From an uncultured Alphaproteobacteria bacterium (GTDB taxonomy: Bacteria > Pseudomonadota > Alphaproteobacteria > Rs-D84): 64,000 nucleotides of DNA. The stretch is taken from the NCBI GenBank assembly GCA_944392535.1, contig CALXWY010000002.1:124001-188000 (forward strand), given 5' to 3'. Made by a program: the position numbers and the translations under genes. Shown here piece after piece: positions 1 through 5,966 of this stretch (its first letter is position 1; the number at the start of each line of letters is the position of its first letter). The notes under the pieces are model-generated. The model did not search any database. It had not been told where the DNA came from and worked only from the letters and a program-made list of their open reading frames with translations.

Positions 1-401
1 CGGGCACGACGACGATTTTCAATTGATACATCTGGCATCGGCGACAAACCATTTATTATCGCATTTACATAATACCCAGTACCACCAACAAATATCGGCA
101 CACGATTTGCCGAAATCGCCGCACTGTATTCACGACGCGCCATTTCCAGATAATCTGAAACGCTTATCTGTTCCGACAATGGTAATATTGAAAACAAGCG
201 ATACGGCACACCGTCAATTGCATCAGATATTTCACGATTGGCAAACGGACTGGCCGATATATTTTCAATACCACGATATATTTGAACACTGTCGCAATTT
301 ATAATTACGCCGCCCACATCCATCGCCAATTTATGCGCAAATCCAGATTTGCCTGATGCAGTCGGGCCTGTAATTATATAAGATTCATGTTTTTCCATCA
401 T
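1..401 (-). CDS. miaA: tRNA dimethylallyltransferase MiaA (3' part missing)
   Basis: MiaA transfers a dimethylallyl group to A37 of tRNAs reading U-starting codons. The reverse strand is open from an ATG at 399-401 (a second ATG follows at 396-398) to the window edge. The N-terminus carries the family P-loop IITGPTASGKSG, then INCDSVQIYRG, VPYRLFSILP and FVGGTGYYVNAIINGLSPMP, which are the usual substrate and tRNA-binding stretches of MiaA in the right order. About 133 of roughly 300 residues are in the window. The gene is divergent from gapA. The family call is firm; the C-terminal half lies outside the window. Confidence 0.93.
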   Translation of the reverse strand, partial: MMEKHESYIITGPTASGKSGFAHKLAMDVGGVIINCDSVQIYRGIENISASPFANREISDAIDGVPYRLFSILPLSEQISVSDYLEMARREYSAAISANRVPIFVGGTGYYVNAIINGLSPMPDVSIENRRRA

Positions 402-467
402 ATTAACTGGATTATACACATGCATATATGCAAATTCAAGCCACAACACCGCAAACAAATTTTACCG

Positions 468-495
468 TTGCACAAATTCTGTACCATGATAAAAT
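468..495 (+). promoter_or_regulatory. Putative sigma-70 promoter of gapA
   Basis: TTGCAC (468-473), a 16-base spacer and TAAAAT (490-495) lie 42 bases upstream of the gapA start, in the short divergent gap with miaA. This is a sequence match only. Confidence 0.5.
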
Positions 496-537
496 ACACC
501 CGTCTGGTTTACAGAAATAACGAAAGGAAAATATAAC

Positions 538-1539
538 ATGTCAAAAATAAGAGTTGCAATTAATGGATTCGGCCGCATTGGTCGTTTGGTTCTGCGCGCG
601 GCATTGGTATCTGGGCGCGATGACATTGAATTTGTTGCGGTTAATGATTTGGCACCGGCCGAACAAAACGCGTATTTGTTACAATATGATTCTGTGCATG
701 GAACATTGCCAATGGATGTTAAACTGGATGGCGAATACATCATCGTTGGCAATCAGAAAATTAAATGCATCGCAGAAAAAGATCCAACAAAATTGCCGTG
801 GCGGGATATGGATATTGACGTCGTAATGGAATGCACCGGCATATTTACCGCCGCAGACAAGGCACGCGTTCACCTGGACTGTGGGGCGCGGCGCGTGTTG
901 GTTTCTGCGCCATCGGCCGGGGCCGATAAAACAATTGTGTTCGGGGTTAATCAAGATACATTAACACCAGATGATATGATTGTGTCTAATGCATCATGCA
1001 CAACAAACTGCTTGGCCCCAGTGGCCCAGGTTCTGGACAATGCATTCGGAATTGAATCAGGATGGATGACAACGGTTCATGCGTATACCGGCGATCAACA
1101 GTTATTGGACAAAAATCACAAAGATTTCCGCCGTGCACGTGCAGCGGGACTGTCTATGATTCCAACCAGCACCGGCGCCGCCAAGGCAATCGGACTGGTT
1201 CTGCCGAAATTGGCCGGTAAATTGGACGGCATGGCAATACGCGTCCCGACCCCGGATGTGTCTGTGGTTGAACTGGTCGTGAATCTGGCAAAAAATGCAA
1301 CGGTGGATGAAATTAATGCCGCAATGCGGGCCGCAGAATCAGAAACATTCGGGTACAACGAAAAACCACTGGTGTCGGTTGATTTCAAAGGCAATGCACA
1401 CAGTTCAATATTTGACGCATCACAAACAAAGGTGTTGGGTGATAAACTGGTGCATGTAACCGCATGGTATGATAACGAATGGGGATTTTCAAATCGTATG
1501 GGCGATACGGCCGTTGCGATTGGAAAATTAATCAAGTAA
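538..1539 (+). CDS. gapA: Glyceraldehyde-3-phosphate dehydrogenase, type I
   Basis: This 333-residue cytoplasmic glycolytic enzyme oxidises glyceraldehyde 3-phosphate to 1,3-bisphosphoglycerate with NAD(P). The Rossmann motif INGFGRIGRLVLRA is at residues 7-20, the catalytic cysteine sits in SNASCTTNCLAP, and the C-terminal WYDNEWGFSNRM segment is intact. Length is normal for the family. The start is set by AAAGGA eight bases before the ATG. It has its own promoter and terminator, so it is probably monocistronic. It does not sit with pgk or tkt as it does in many alphaproteobacteria. Confidence 0.98.
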   Translation: MSKIRVAINGFGRIGRLVLRAALVSGRDDIEFVAVNDLAPAEQNAYLLQYDSVHGTLPMDVKLDGEYIIVGNQKIKCIAEKDPTKLPWRDMDIDVVMECTGIFTAADKARVHLDCGARRVLVSAPSAGADKTIVFGVNQDTLTPDDMIVSNASCTTNCLAPVAQVLDNAFGIESGWMTTVHAYTGDQQLLDKNHKDFRRARAAGLSMIPTSTGAAKAIGLVLPKLAGKLDGMAIRVPTPDVSVVELVVNLAKNATVDEINAAMRAAESETFGYNEKPLVSVDFKGNAHSSIFDASQTKVLGDKLVHVTAWYDNEWGFSNRMGDTAVAIGKLIK

Positions 1540-1548
1540 ATAAAAAAA

Positions 1549-1573
1549 GCGCCCGTAATGGGTGCTTTTTTTT
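1549..1573 (+). terminator. Rho-independent terminator of gapA
   Basis: The stem GCGCCC/GGGTGC with a GTAAT loop is followed by eight T. It starts ten bases after the gapA stop and overlaps the stop codon of the convergent HTH gene. Confidence 0.85.
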
Positions 1574-1796
1574 AACGCATAATACGCCCAAATTCTTCGG
1601 GCGACAAATGTGCCACAGCGGCAATTTTTGATAACGTGTTCCCAGATGGCCAATGTGGTTTACCATATTTTGAAAAGCGCTTGCTTTTATTAAAAGCCGT
1701 CGGGTCCATGCCACATTTCTTTGCCAACCCAGAACAACTTAACCCCAATGTTGCCGCAATTTTATCAACGGCGGCCCATGTACCACTGTGTGTCAT
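1572..1796 (-). CDS. Small HTH protein resembling the N-terminus of S24-type repressors
   Basis: This 74-residue protein is almost entirely one helix-turn-helix domain (WAAVDKIAATLGLSCSGLAKKCGMDPTAFNKSKR). The pattern matches the N-terminal DNA-binding domain of alphaproteobacterial S24/LexA-like repressors, but the C-terminal peptidase domain is absent. The ATG at 1796 is preferred over the upstream start at 1841 because GGAGAG lies six bases before it. Two direct copies of CTAGAC (1822-1827 and 1834-1839), 12 bases apart, lie just upstream and could be an autoregulatory operator. A paralogue is present at 22336-22587. DNA binding is inferred; the target is unknown. Confidence 0.8.
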   Translation of the reverse strand: MTHSGTWAAVDKIAATLGLSCSGLAKKCGMDPTAFNKSKRFSKYGKPHWPSGNTLSKIAAVAHLSPEEFGRIMR

Positions 1797-1821
1797 AATT
1801 CTCTCCTTGGATATAGTATGC

Positions 1822-1839
1822 CTAGACTTAATTCTAGAC
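1822..1839. promoter_or_regulatory. Direct repeat CTAGAC x2, possible operator of the HTH gene
   Basis: CTAGAC occurs at 1822-1827 and again at 1834-1839, about 25-40 bases upstream of the HTH start. A period of 12 bases places both on nearly the same helix face. Autoregulation is an inference. Confidence 0.35.
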
Positions 1840-1913
1840 ATAGTTGAATCATATCCTAAAATCGCGTAATTGTACAGGGGTAAAAATTCCTATATATACC
1901 AGGCTGTAAAACC

Positions 1914-1938
1914 AAAAAAACGACCCATCTGGGTCGTT
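1914..1938 (-). terminator. Terminator of tRNA-Glu
   Basis: On the reverse strand a hairpin with CGACCC/GGGTCG arms is followed by seven T, directly downstream of the tRNA. Confidence 0.85.
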
Positions 1939-1946
1939 ACTTATCT

Positions 1947-2022
1947 TGGCAGCCCCAACCAGATTCGAACTGGTGTTCTCGCCTTGAAAGGGCGGTGTCC
2001 TGGGCCTCTAGACGATGGGGCC
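1947..2022 (-). tRNA. tRNA-Glu (UUC)
   Basis: The reverse strand folds as a cloverleaf. The acceptor arm GGCCCCA pairs with TGGGGCT, the anticodon loop is CTTTCAA (anticodon TTC), the T-loop is GTTCGAATC, and the CCA end is encoded. Confidence 0.96.
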
Positions 2023-2122
2023 AAAACTGCCGTTCGTTACGATTTCAAAAGAACCGCAACGCCGCCAGATTATAACCGGCATTTAACCCATTGTCAAGGT
2101 TTTTATGCCGGCGCACAACAAT

Positions 2123-2596
2123 TTATTCCGCCGTTGTCGGTTCGGCCGCAACAGGAATTGCGACAACATCTTCGGATACTGTTTCATCAACAACTTCGTC
2201 CGTTGGCAGATTTTCAACCTGTTGAAAAACGATTTCCGTACCATCAGCATTTTTCAATGTCAGTCGCCCATCACGCAAATCATATGTTTCAACCGTCGGC
2301 ATAAACTGGAAATATTCTTGTTCTGTTTGCATGGCATCCATCGGCCCCATCATCATGGTGGATGCAAACGGACTGAATGATATATGGTTTCCGTTTACTT
2401 CATATGTACCGTTATACAGGTTTACAACCCGGCCATTGACACGCATTTCATTCGCGTCAAACGACAGTGTGATATCCGTACCTTCGGCCGCAGAAACAAA
2501 GTTTGCACCCTTTAACATTTCTGGGTTCGGCGCACCGTCACCACACGCCGCCAGGGCCAGCACACCTGACAATATTGCGAAAGATTTGATGTTCAT
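2123..2596 (-). CDS. Predicted lipoprotein, 157 residues
   Basis: The N-terminus MNIKSFAILSGVLALAACGDG is a lipoprotein signal with lipobox LAAC, so the mature protein starts at about Cys19 and is probably attached to the outer membrane. The rest is a small beta-rich domain with SFDANEMRVNGRVVNLYNG and an acidic, Val/Ala-rich tail. No family is recognised. A promoter TTGATA-16-TATACT precedes it, and a GGGGAA ribosome site lies just before the ATG. Confidence 0.82.
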   Translation of the reverse strand: MNIKSFAILSGVLALAACGDGAPNPEMLKGANFVSAAEGTDITLSFDANEMRVNGRVVNLYNGTYEVNGNHISFSPFASTMMMGPMDAMQTEQEYFQFMPTVETYDLRDGRLTLKNADGTEIVFQQVENLPTDEVVDETVSEDVVAIPVAAEPTTAE

Positions 2597-2624
2597 ATTT
2601 TCCCCTTTGTTATACGTGGTTTAA

Positions 2625-2652
2625 GTATAGCAAGACGGTCAAATTTATCAAC
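2625..2652 (-). promoter_or_regulatory. Putative promoter of the 157-residue lipoprotein gene
   Basis: Read on the reverse strand: TTGATA (2652-2647), 16 bases, then TATACT (2630-2625), 29 bases upstream of the start codon. Confidence 0.5.
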
Positions 2653-2776
2653 AGAATATTATTCCGCATAATTTGCAAAAATATATCCTGTATTTCTGGG
2701 GATAATATACTAATTTTTTTCTTGATTAATCTATATAAAATTGTAAAGTAAATTTGATGCAAGGTATTCTTGCATT

Positions 2777-2928
2777 GGGCTTGATAACCCATGTTGAGCG
2801 TCAAGAAAAGACGAAAAAACTCCAGCATATAGGTTGGAGTGTGTTGAATATATTGAATAAAACACGCAATTCTCAACATTGTTATCAAACTCCAACCACC
2901 GACATGGATTTGGTGGTTTTGTTATTTT
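2777..2928 (+). ncRNA. Putative structured leader RNA or riboswitch-like element
   Basis: The region 2597-2943 has no convincing gene but folds strongly. A closing stem pairs 2781-2798 with 2872-2888 (two 8-bp helices around a small internal loop). Inside it are hairpins at 2799-2813 (CGTC/GACG), 2819-2840 (ACTCCA/TGGAGT) and 2841-2864 (GTGTT/AACAC). A terminator-like hairpin follows (2894-2900 with 2912-2918, then a T-rich run). GGTTGGAGT (2832-2840) is also perfectly complementary to ACTCCAACC (2889-2897), which would break the terminator, so a switch is possible. A weak promoter, TTGTAA-18-TATTCT (2741-2770), would start RNA near 2777. The ribosome site of the next gene follows 8 bases later. 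It is not recognised as a known RNA class. Confidence 0.55.
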
Positions 2929-2943
2929 GTAAAGGAGTATAAC

Positions 2944-3357
2944 ATGACCGATAACATAGTCGCAACATTTGGAAATATCACTTTGACTGATAAGTGTATT
3001 AAATTTGTATCAAAAAAATTAACAAGTCAAAAAACACAAACAATTTTTTTACAAGATATAAGCTTGGTGAATATGGATATCAAATCGCATTCTGTATATC
3101 TTGTCGTAGCTGCGGTTTGTTTCGCGCTATTATTTGTCGGAATGTCTGTTACAGCTAATCTGATTTCTTTTGGAATAGGTGTTGCACTGTGTATAGCATT
3201 TTGGAAAATAAAAACATACACTTTAATTATAACGCCACATGCTGGTGCTGGGAAAGAAATAGCGTGTGAAGTAATTGGCGCTGTCAATAAAGAACAAGCC
3301 GATGATTTTATGGAAAAGTTAAACACATTGAAAGATAAATATATGAAGCGTAAATAA
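2944..3357 (+). CDS. Membrane protein with two transmembrane segments, unknown function
   Basis: This 137-residue protein has a soluble N-terminal part (residues 1-48), two adjacent hydrophobic segments (about 50-88, VYLVVAAVCFALLFVGMSV and LISFGIGVALCIAFW) and a soluble C-terminal part ending in KDKYMKRK. The layout resembles small PH-like/DUF6232 membrane proteins, but I cannot confirm the family. AAGGAG seven bases upstream supports the start. It is the first gene of a tight three-gene operon behind the structured RNA. Confidence 0.72.
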   Translation: MTDNIVATFGNITLTDKCIKFVSKKLTSQKTQTIFLQDISLVNMDIKSHSVYLVVAAVCFALLFVGMSVTANLISFGIGVALCIAFWKIKTYTLIITPHAGAGKEIACEVIGAVNKEQADDFMEKLNTLKDKYMKRK

Positions 3358-3367
3358 AGGATATATA

Positions 3368-3574
3368 ATGAAAGCAATAATTTGCATGGTATTTTGTTTT
3401 ATATGCATCATTAATGCATACAGCATTAATAATGATGCAGTATCTGTTATGCACCAGATTTATGCCGGTCAGTGGGGGTTAGCTGCTGTTCTGTTTTTCT
3501 GTGCGGCGTTTCTACTGGATGCATTAAATCCCAAAACAAATAAGAAATCTGATGATAAATTAGGAGAAAAATAA
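3368..3574 (+). CDS. Small membrane protein, 68 residues
   Basis: An N-terminal hydrophobic segment (MKAIICMVFCFICIINAYS) could be a signal peptide or anchor. A second hydrophobic stretch lies at about 37-52 (LAAVLFFCAAFLLDAL), followed by a charged tail. AAAGGA precedes the ATG. The stop codon shares its last base with the next start (TAATG), so translation is probably coupled. No family is recognised. Confidence 0.65.
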   Translation: MKAIICMVFCFICIINAYSINNDAVSVMHQIYAGQWGLAAVLFFCAAFLLDALNPKTNKKSDDKLGEK

Positions 3575-3900
3575 TGAAAGCATTATTTATGTCTCTTTTT
3601 CTATTAATTATAAACGTTCCAGCATATGCACTTACAACAAGAGAAATAAAATCTGTGTGTGCTGAAATTGCGGCAGAACAGGCTGAAACGGATGAAAGTG
3701 TTGATTTACATGTTCAGAAATTAATTGAAAATGCTTGTATTTGTGTCGGGCTAGAAATTCCTAGCTCTATTTCAAAACAAAAATTTAAGCAATTAATTAT
3801 GACCGAGGATGAATCAATAACAGATATATACAAAGTTTGTGCCATGCAAGAATTGTTTTCAATGCCGGAAATGCAGCTACTAATGCTGTCAGATTTTTAA
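3574..3900 (+). CDS. Small exported protein with paired cysteines, unknown
   Basis: This 108-residue protein has a cleavable signal peptide (MKALFMSLFLLIINVPAYA, cut near residue 19). The mature part is helical, with cysteines in KSVCAEIA, ENACICVGLE and YKVCAMQ, and is probably periplasmic with disulphides. AGGAGA precedes the start, which overlaps the previous stop codon. It is last in the operon; the hairpin at 3994-4022 may end the transcript. Confidence 0.68.
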   Translation: MKALFMSLFLLIINVPAYALTTREIKSVCAEIAAEQAETDESVDLHVQKLIENACICVGLEIPSSISKQKFKQLIMTEDESITDIYKVCAMQELFSMPEMQLLMLSDF

Positions 3901-3993
3901 TATAATGATATCTGCAACGGTAAATTCGGTACACACAGTTTCGTTTTAATTGCTGAAAACCAGAGATTTTACATTCATTGTTCTTACATAATA

Positions 3994-4022
3994 AAATCAG
4001 CCACCGATATGGTGGCTGATTA
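3994..4022. terminator. Hairpin terminator between the small operon and tRNA-Asp
   Basis: AATCAGCCACC pairs with GGTGGCTGATT around a GATAT loop. On the reverse strand it is followed by TTTATTAT, just downstream of tRNA-Asp; on the forward strand it could also stop the upstream operon. Confidence 0.7.
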
Positions 4023-4026
4023 TTTC

Positions 4027-4104
4027 TGGCGGGATTGACGGGGCTCGAACCCGCGACCTTCTGCGTGACAGGCAGACGCTCTAAACCAGCTGAGCTACAA
4101 CCCC
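4027..4104 (-). tRNA. tRNA-Asp (GUC)
   Basis: The reverse strand gives an acceptor of GGGGTTG paired with CAATCCC, anticodon loop CTGTCAC (anticodon GTC), T-loop GGTTCGAGCC and an encoded CCA end. Confidence 0.94.
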
Positions 4105-4196
4105 TGTAAAGCAAGGCATATATTATACTGTTGTCGGAATAAATGCAAGTGTTTTTTATAAAATTATTTATTTATGTCTGACAACATGGCAAACAG

Positions 4197-4226
4197 TTGA
4201 CTTTCCGCATGTATGACGATTATAAT
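4197..4226 (+). promoter_or_regulatory. Promoter of the lptM-type gene, leaderless
   Basis: TTGACT (4197-4202), 18 bases, then the perfect -10 TATAAT (4221-4226). The predicted start of RNA, about 7 bases after the -10, coincides with the ATG at 4233. Confidence 0.65.
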
Positions 4227-4232
4227 AAACGC

Positions 4233-4352
4233 ATGAAAAAAATTGTGTTATGTGTTTTATTAATTTCATCACTGGGCGTCGCTGCGTGCGGTGTTAAGTC
4301 TGATTTAGAAAAGCCCAACCCATCGTTCCCACGTGAATACCCAGTATATTAA
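4233..4352 (+). CDS. lptM: LptM (YifL)-type small lipoprotein, 39 residues
   Basis: The ORF begins MKKIVLCVLLISSLGVAACG. The lipobox VAAC is at residues 16-19, followed by GVKSDLEKPNP and a Tyr-Pro rich end. The pattern C-G-x-K-x-x-L-x-x-P is that of the LptM/YifL family, which in enterobacteria associates with the LptDE lipopolysaccharide translocon and helps LptD oxidation. It has no Shine-Dalgarno sequence; a strong promoter places +1 at or next to the ATG, so translation is probably leaderless. It lies alone between two tRNAs, not next to lysA or dapF. The family call rests on a very short protein. Confidence 0.72.
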   Translation: MKKIVLCVLLISSLGVAACGVKSDLEKPNPSFPREYPVY

Positions 4353-4365
4353 TTTGGGCGCTGTT

Positions 4366-4450
4366 TGGTGCGGGTACAGAGATTTGAACTCTGATGGGTT
4401 GCCCCACTGGAACCTAAATCCAGCGCGTCTGCCAATTTCGCCATACCCGC
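4366..4450 (-). tRNA. tRNA-Leu (UAG)
   Basis: Class II tRNA on the reverse strand: acceptor GCGGGTA with TACCCGC, anticodon stem CTGGA/TCCAG with loop TTTAGGT (anticodon TAG), a long variable arm, T-loop GTTCAAATC and an encoded CCA. Confidence 0.94.
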
Positions 4451-4478
4451 ATAAAATTTATGATATGATAAAAAGTAC

Positions 4479-4507
4479 TTGATTTCCAGTTATTTTTAAC
4501 CTAAAAT
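4479..4507 (+). promoter_or_regulatory. Promoter of rpmG
   Basis: TTGATT (4479-4484), 17 bases, TAAAAT (4502-4507), 29 bases upstream of the rpmG start. Confidence 0.6.
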
Positions 4508-4536
4508 TTCCCCCAGAATAAATAAAAGGTAAAAAA

Positions 4537-4716
4537 ATGGCATCCAAGAAAGGCAGTAAAGAAGTTATAAAGTTAGAAAATAAAGAAACTGGATACTTCT
4601 ATACAACAACCAAAAATCCGCGTTCTGAAAATACCGCGGGCAAGATGAAGTTTCGTAAGTATGACCCGAAATTGCGCAAGCATGTCGTTATGACCGAAGG
4701 TAAAATGCCTCATTAA
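4537..4716 (+). CDS. rpmG: 50S ribosomal protein L33
   Basis: This 59-residue basic protein begins [19 protein letters not shown] and contains [25 protein letters not shown] and a C-terminal TEGKMPH. It is the zinc-free form of L33 (no CxxC pairs), as is usual in alphaproteobacteria. It binds 23S rRNA near the E site. AAAGG lies nine bases before the ATG. It has its own promoter and terminator. Confidence 0.95.
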   Translation: MASKKGSKEVIKLENKETGYFYTTTKNPRSENTAGKMKFRKYDPKLRKHVVMTEGKMPH

Positions 4717-4740
4717 GTGTTGTACAATATGACAATTCAT

Positions 4741-4768
4741 AAAAAAACGGCGTGCAAGCCGTTTTTTT
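4741..4768. terminator. Bidirectional terminator after rpmG
   Basis: AAAACGGC pairs with GCCGTTTT around GTGCAA, with A-rich and T-rich flanks on either side. It serves rpmG and the convergent lipoprotein gene that ends at 4767. Confidence 0.85.
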
Positions 4769-5894
4769 ATTTTACCCCGAATGCCACATCCATTCCAATA
4801 CCATCGGATTCTGTGTACTGAACCGTTCCGACCGCTTCGGTTGGATTCGTTGCAGTTGGTCCATAGTATTTGACATTCATTGCAACATCCCCGGTACCAC
4901 TTGGGTTAAACTTTGTATCAATTTTATCATCCGTAAACGTAATTGATGGCGCGCCGTTGCCAATTTGATTTACGGTAAAACCGTACCAATTTGCGAAATT
5001 GGCCGTTAATGTCGTTTTGACATCTGATTCGCGATTATCAAATGTTAATGTCGCTGTGCCATTTTCCAGCGCCATTGAATCAGTACCATTGTATACATTA
5101 CCAACCGCGTCACCAGTAAACGTTTTATATGTTACAACACTGGCAATATCTGGGATTTCATGCGTCGTATATCCACCAGCAAACGCGATTTTATTCGTGC
5201 CATTCCCAGATTTAATTTGATACATTCCAAAATCAGAATACGATAACTTCAAATCATCTTTGGCGCCCGATATGTATGTCACAGTGCCATTCTGGTTGGA
5301 AAATTTATTTGTTGTTCCGTCGCGTTCGTATTCAACATCATCAATAATTATACTGTCAATGTCACCACTGGAATTAACCGTGAACTTTAACTGTGTGTCC
5401 GCCACAGATTCAAATACCGCATCGCTGATTTTTATACTGTCCGCCCATTCACGCAAATATGCCACGCGCCGATTGGCCAAATCAGTATTATCCGCGCGCC
5501 ATGTTGTTATACAGTTTGATATGTCGGCGGCGCCACTGCATGATGAATACAATCCAGAATCAATTATGTACAATGCCGGATTCAATAATTCAGAATCAAT
5601 ACCGCTGGTATCCCCGGACGCAATCTGGATTGCCAATTTTGCAATGTCTGGATAATTATCACGATTTTTTTCACCATTGTAACCACGCAACAAGTATGCA
5701 ACAACGTCTGTCGCCTGGGCATCATTTGTAATTATCATATTTGTAACGTATTTATTCCCAGACTTTGCCGAATTTTCAAATGGCTTTTCCCCAGGGCGTA
5801 ATCCATCTGGACGACCGATGCCCGCCGACGGCGTGCCCAAATCAGCACACCCAACCAATGCCATCGCCACCAAAAACAATGGAAAAGATTTCAT
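4767..5894 (-). CDS. Predicted surface lipoprotein with a TbpB-like beta-barrel end
   Basis: The 375-residue precursor has a lipoprotein signal MKSFPLFLVAMALVGCADLG (lipobox VGC, Cys16). A long Gly/Asn/Asp-rich beta region follows. The last 110 residues (GDAVGNVYNGTDSMALENG, TANFANWYGF, KYYGPTATNPTEAVGTVQY, GMDVAFGVK) resemble the C-terminal eight-stranded barrel of transferrin-binding-protein-B-like and Slam-exported lipoproteins, with the usual FYGP...GGTF...FG-K end. Ligand unknown. Two cysteines (SSCSG, SNCIT) could form a disulphide. The lipoprotein call is firm; the barrel family is a pattern judgement. Confidence 0.78.
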   Translation of the reverse strand: MKSFPLFLVAMALVGCADLGTPSAGIGRPDGLRPGEKPFENSAKSGNKYVTNMIITNDAQATDVVAYLLRGYNGEKNRDNYPDIAKLAIQIASGDTSGIDSELLNPALYIIDSGLYSSCSGAADISNCITTWRADNTDLANRRVAYLREWADSIKISDAVFESVADTQLKFTVNSSGDIDSIIIDDVEYERDGTTNKFSNQNGTVTYISGAKDDLKLSYSDFGMYQIKSGNGTNKIAFAGGYTTHEIPDIASVVTYKTFTGDAVGNVYNGTDSMALENGTATLTFDNRESDVKTTLTANFANWYGFTVNQIGNGAPSITFTDDKIDTKFNPSGTGDVAMNVKYYGPTATNPTEAVGTVQYTESDGIGMDVAFGVK

Positions 5895-5966
5895 TGCGCC
5901 CCCCTTTTTTGGTTATTTATATTATACACGCGATGCAACGATATATTCAACCAATTTATATATGAT

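Noticed and set aside
462-954. Open frames antisense to and overlapping gapA
   Set aside because: Shadows of a strongly coding GAPDH gene; no ribosome site or recognisable protein.
2610-2942. Short ORFs of 92 and 62 residues on both strands of the structured-RNA region
   Set aside because: Low-complexity translations without ribosome sites; the paired stems explain the sequence better.
3797-4114. 105-residue reverse ORF
   Set aside because: It runs through tRNA-Asp and its terminator; the apparent protein is the translated tRNA.
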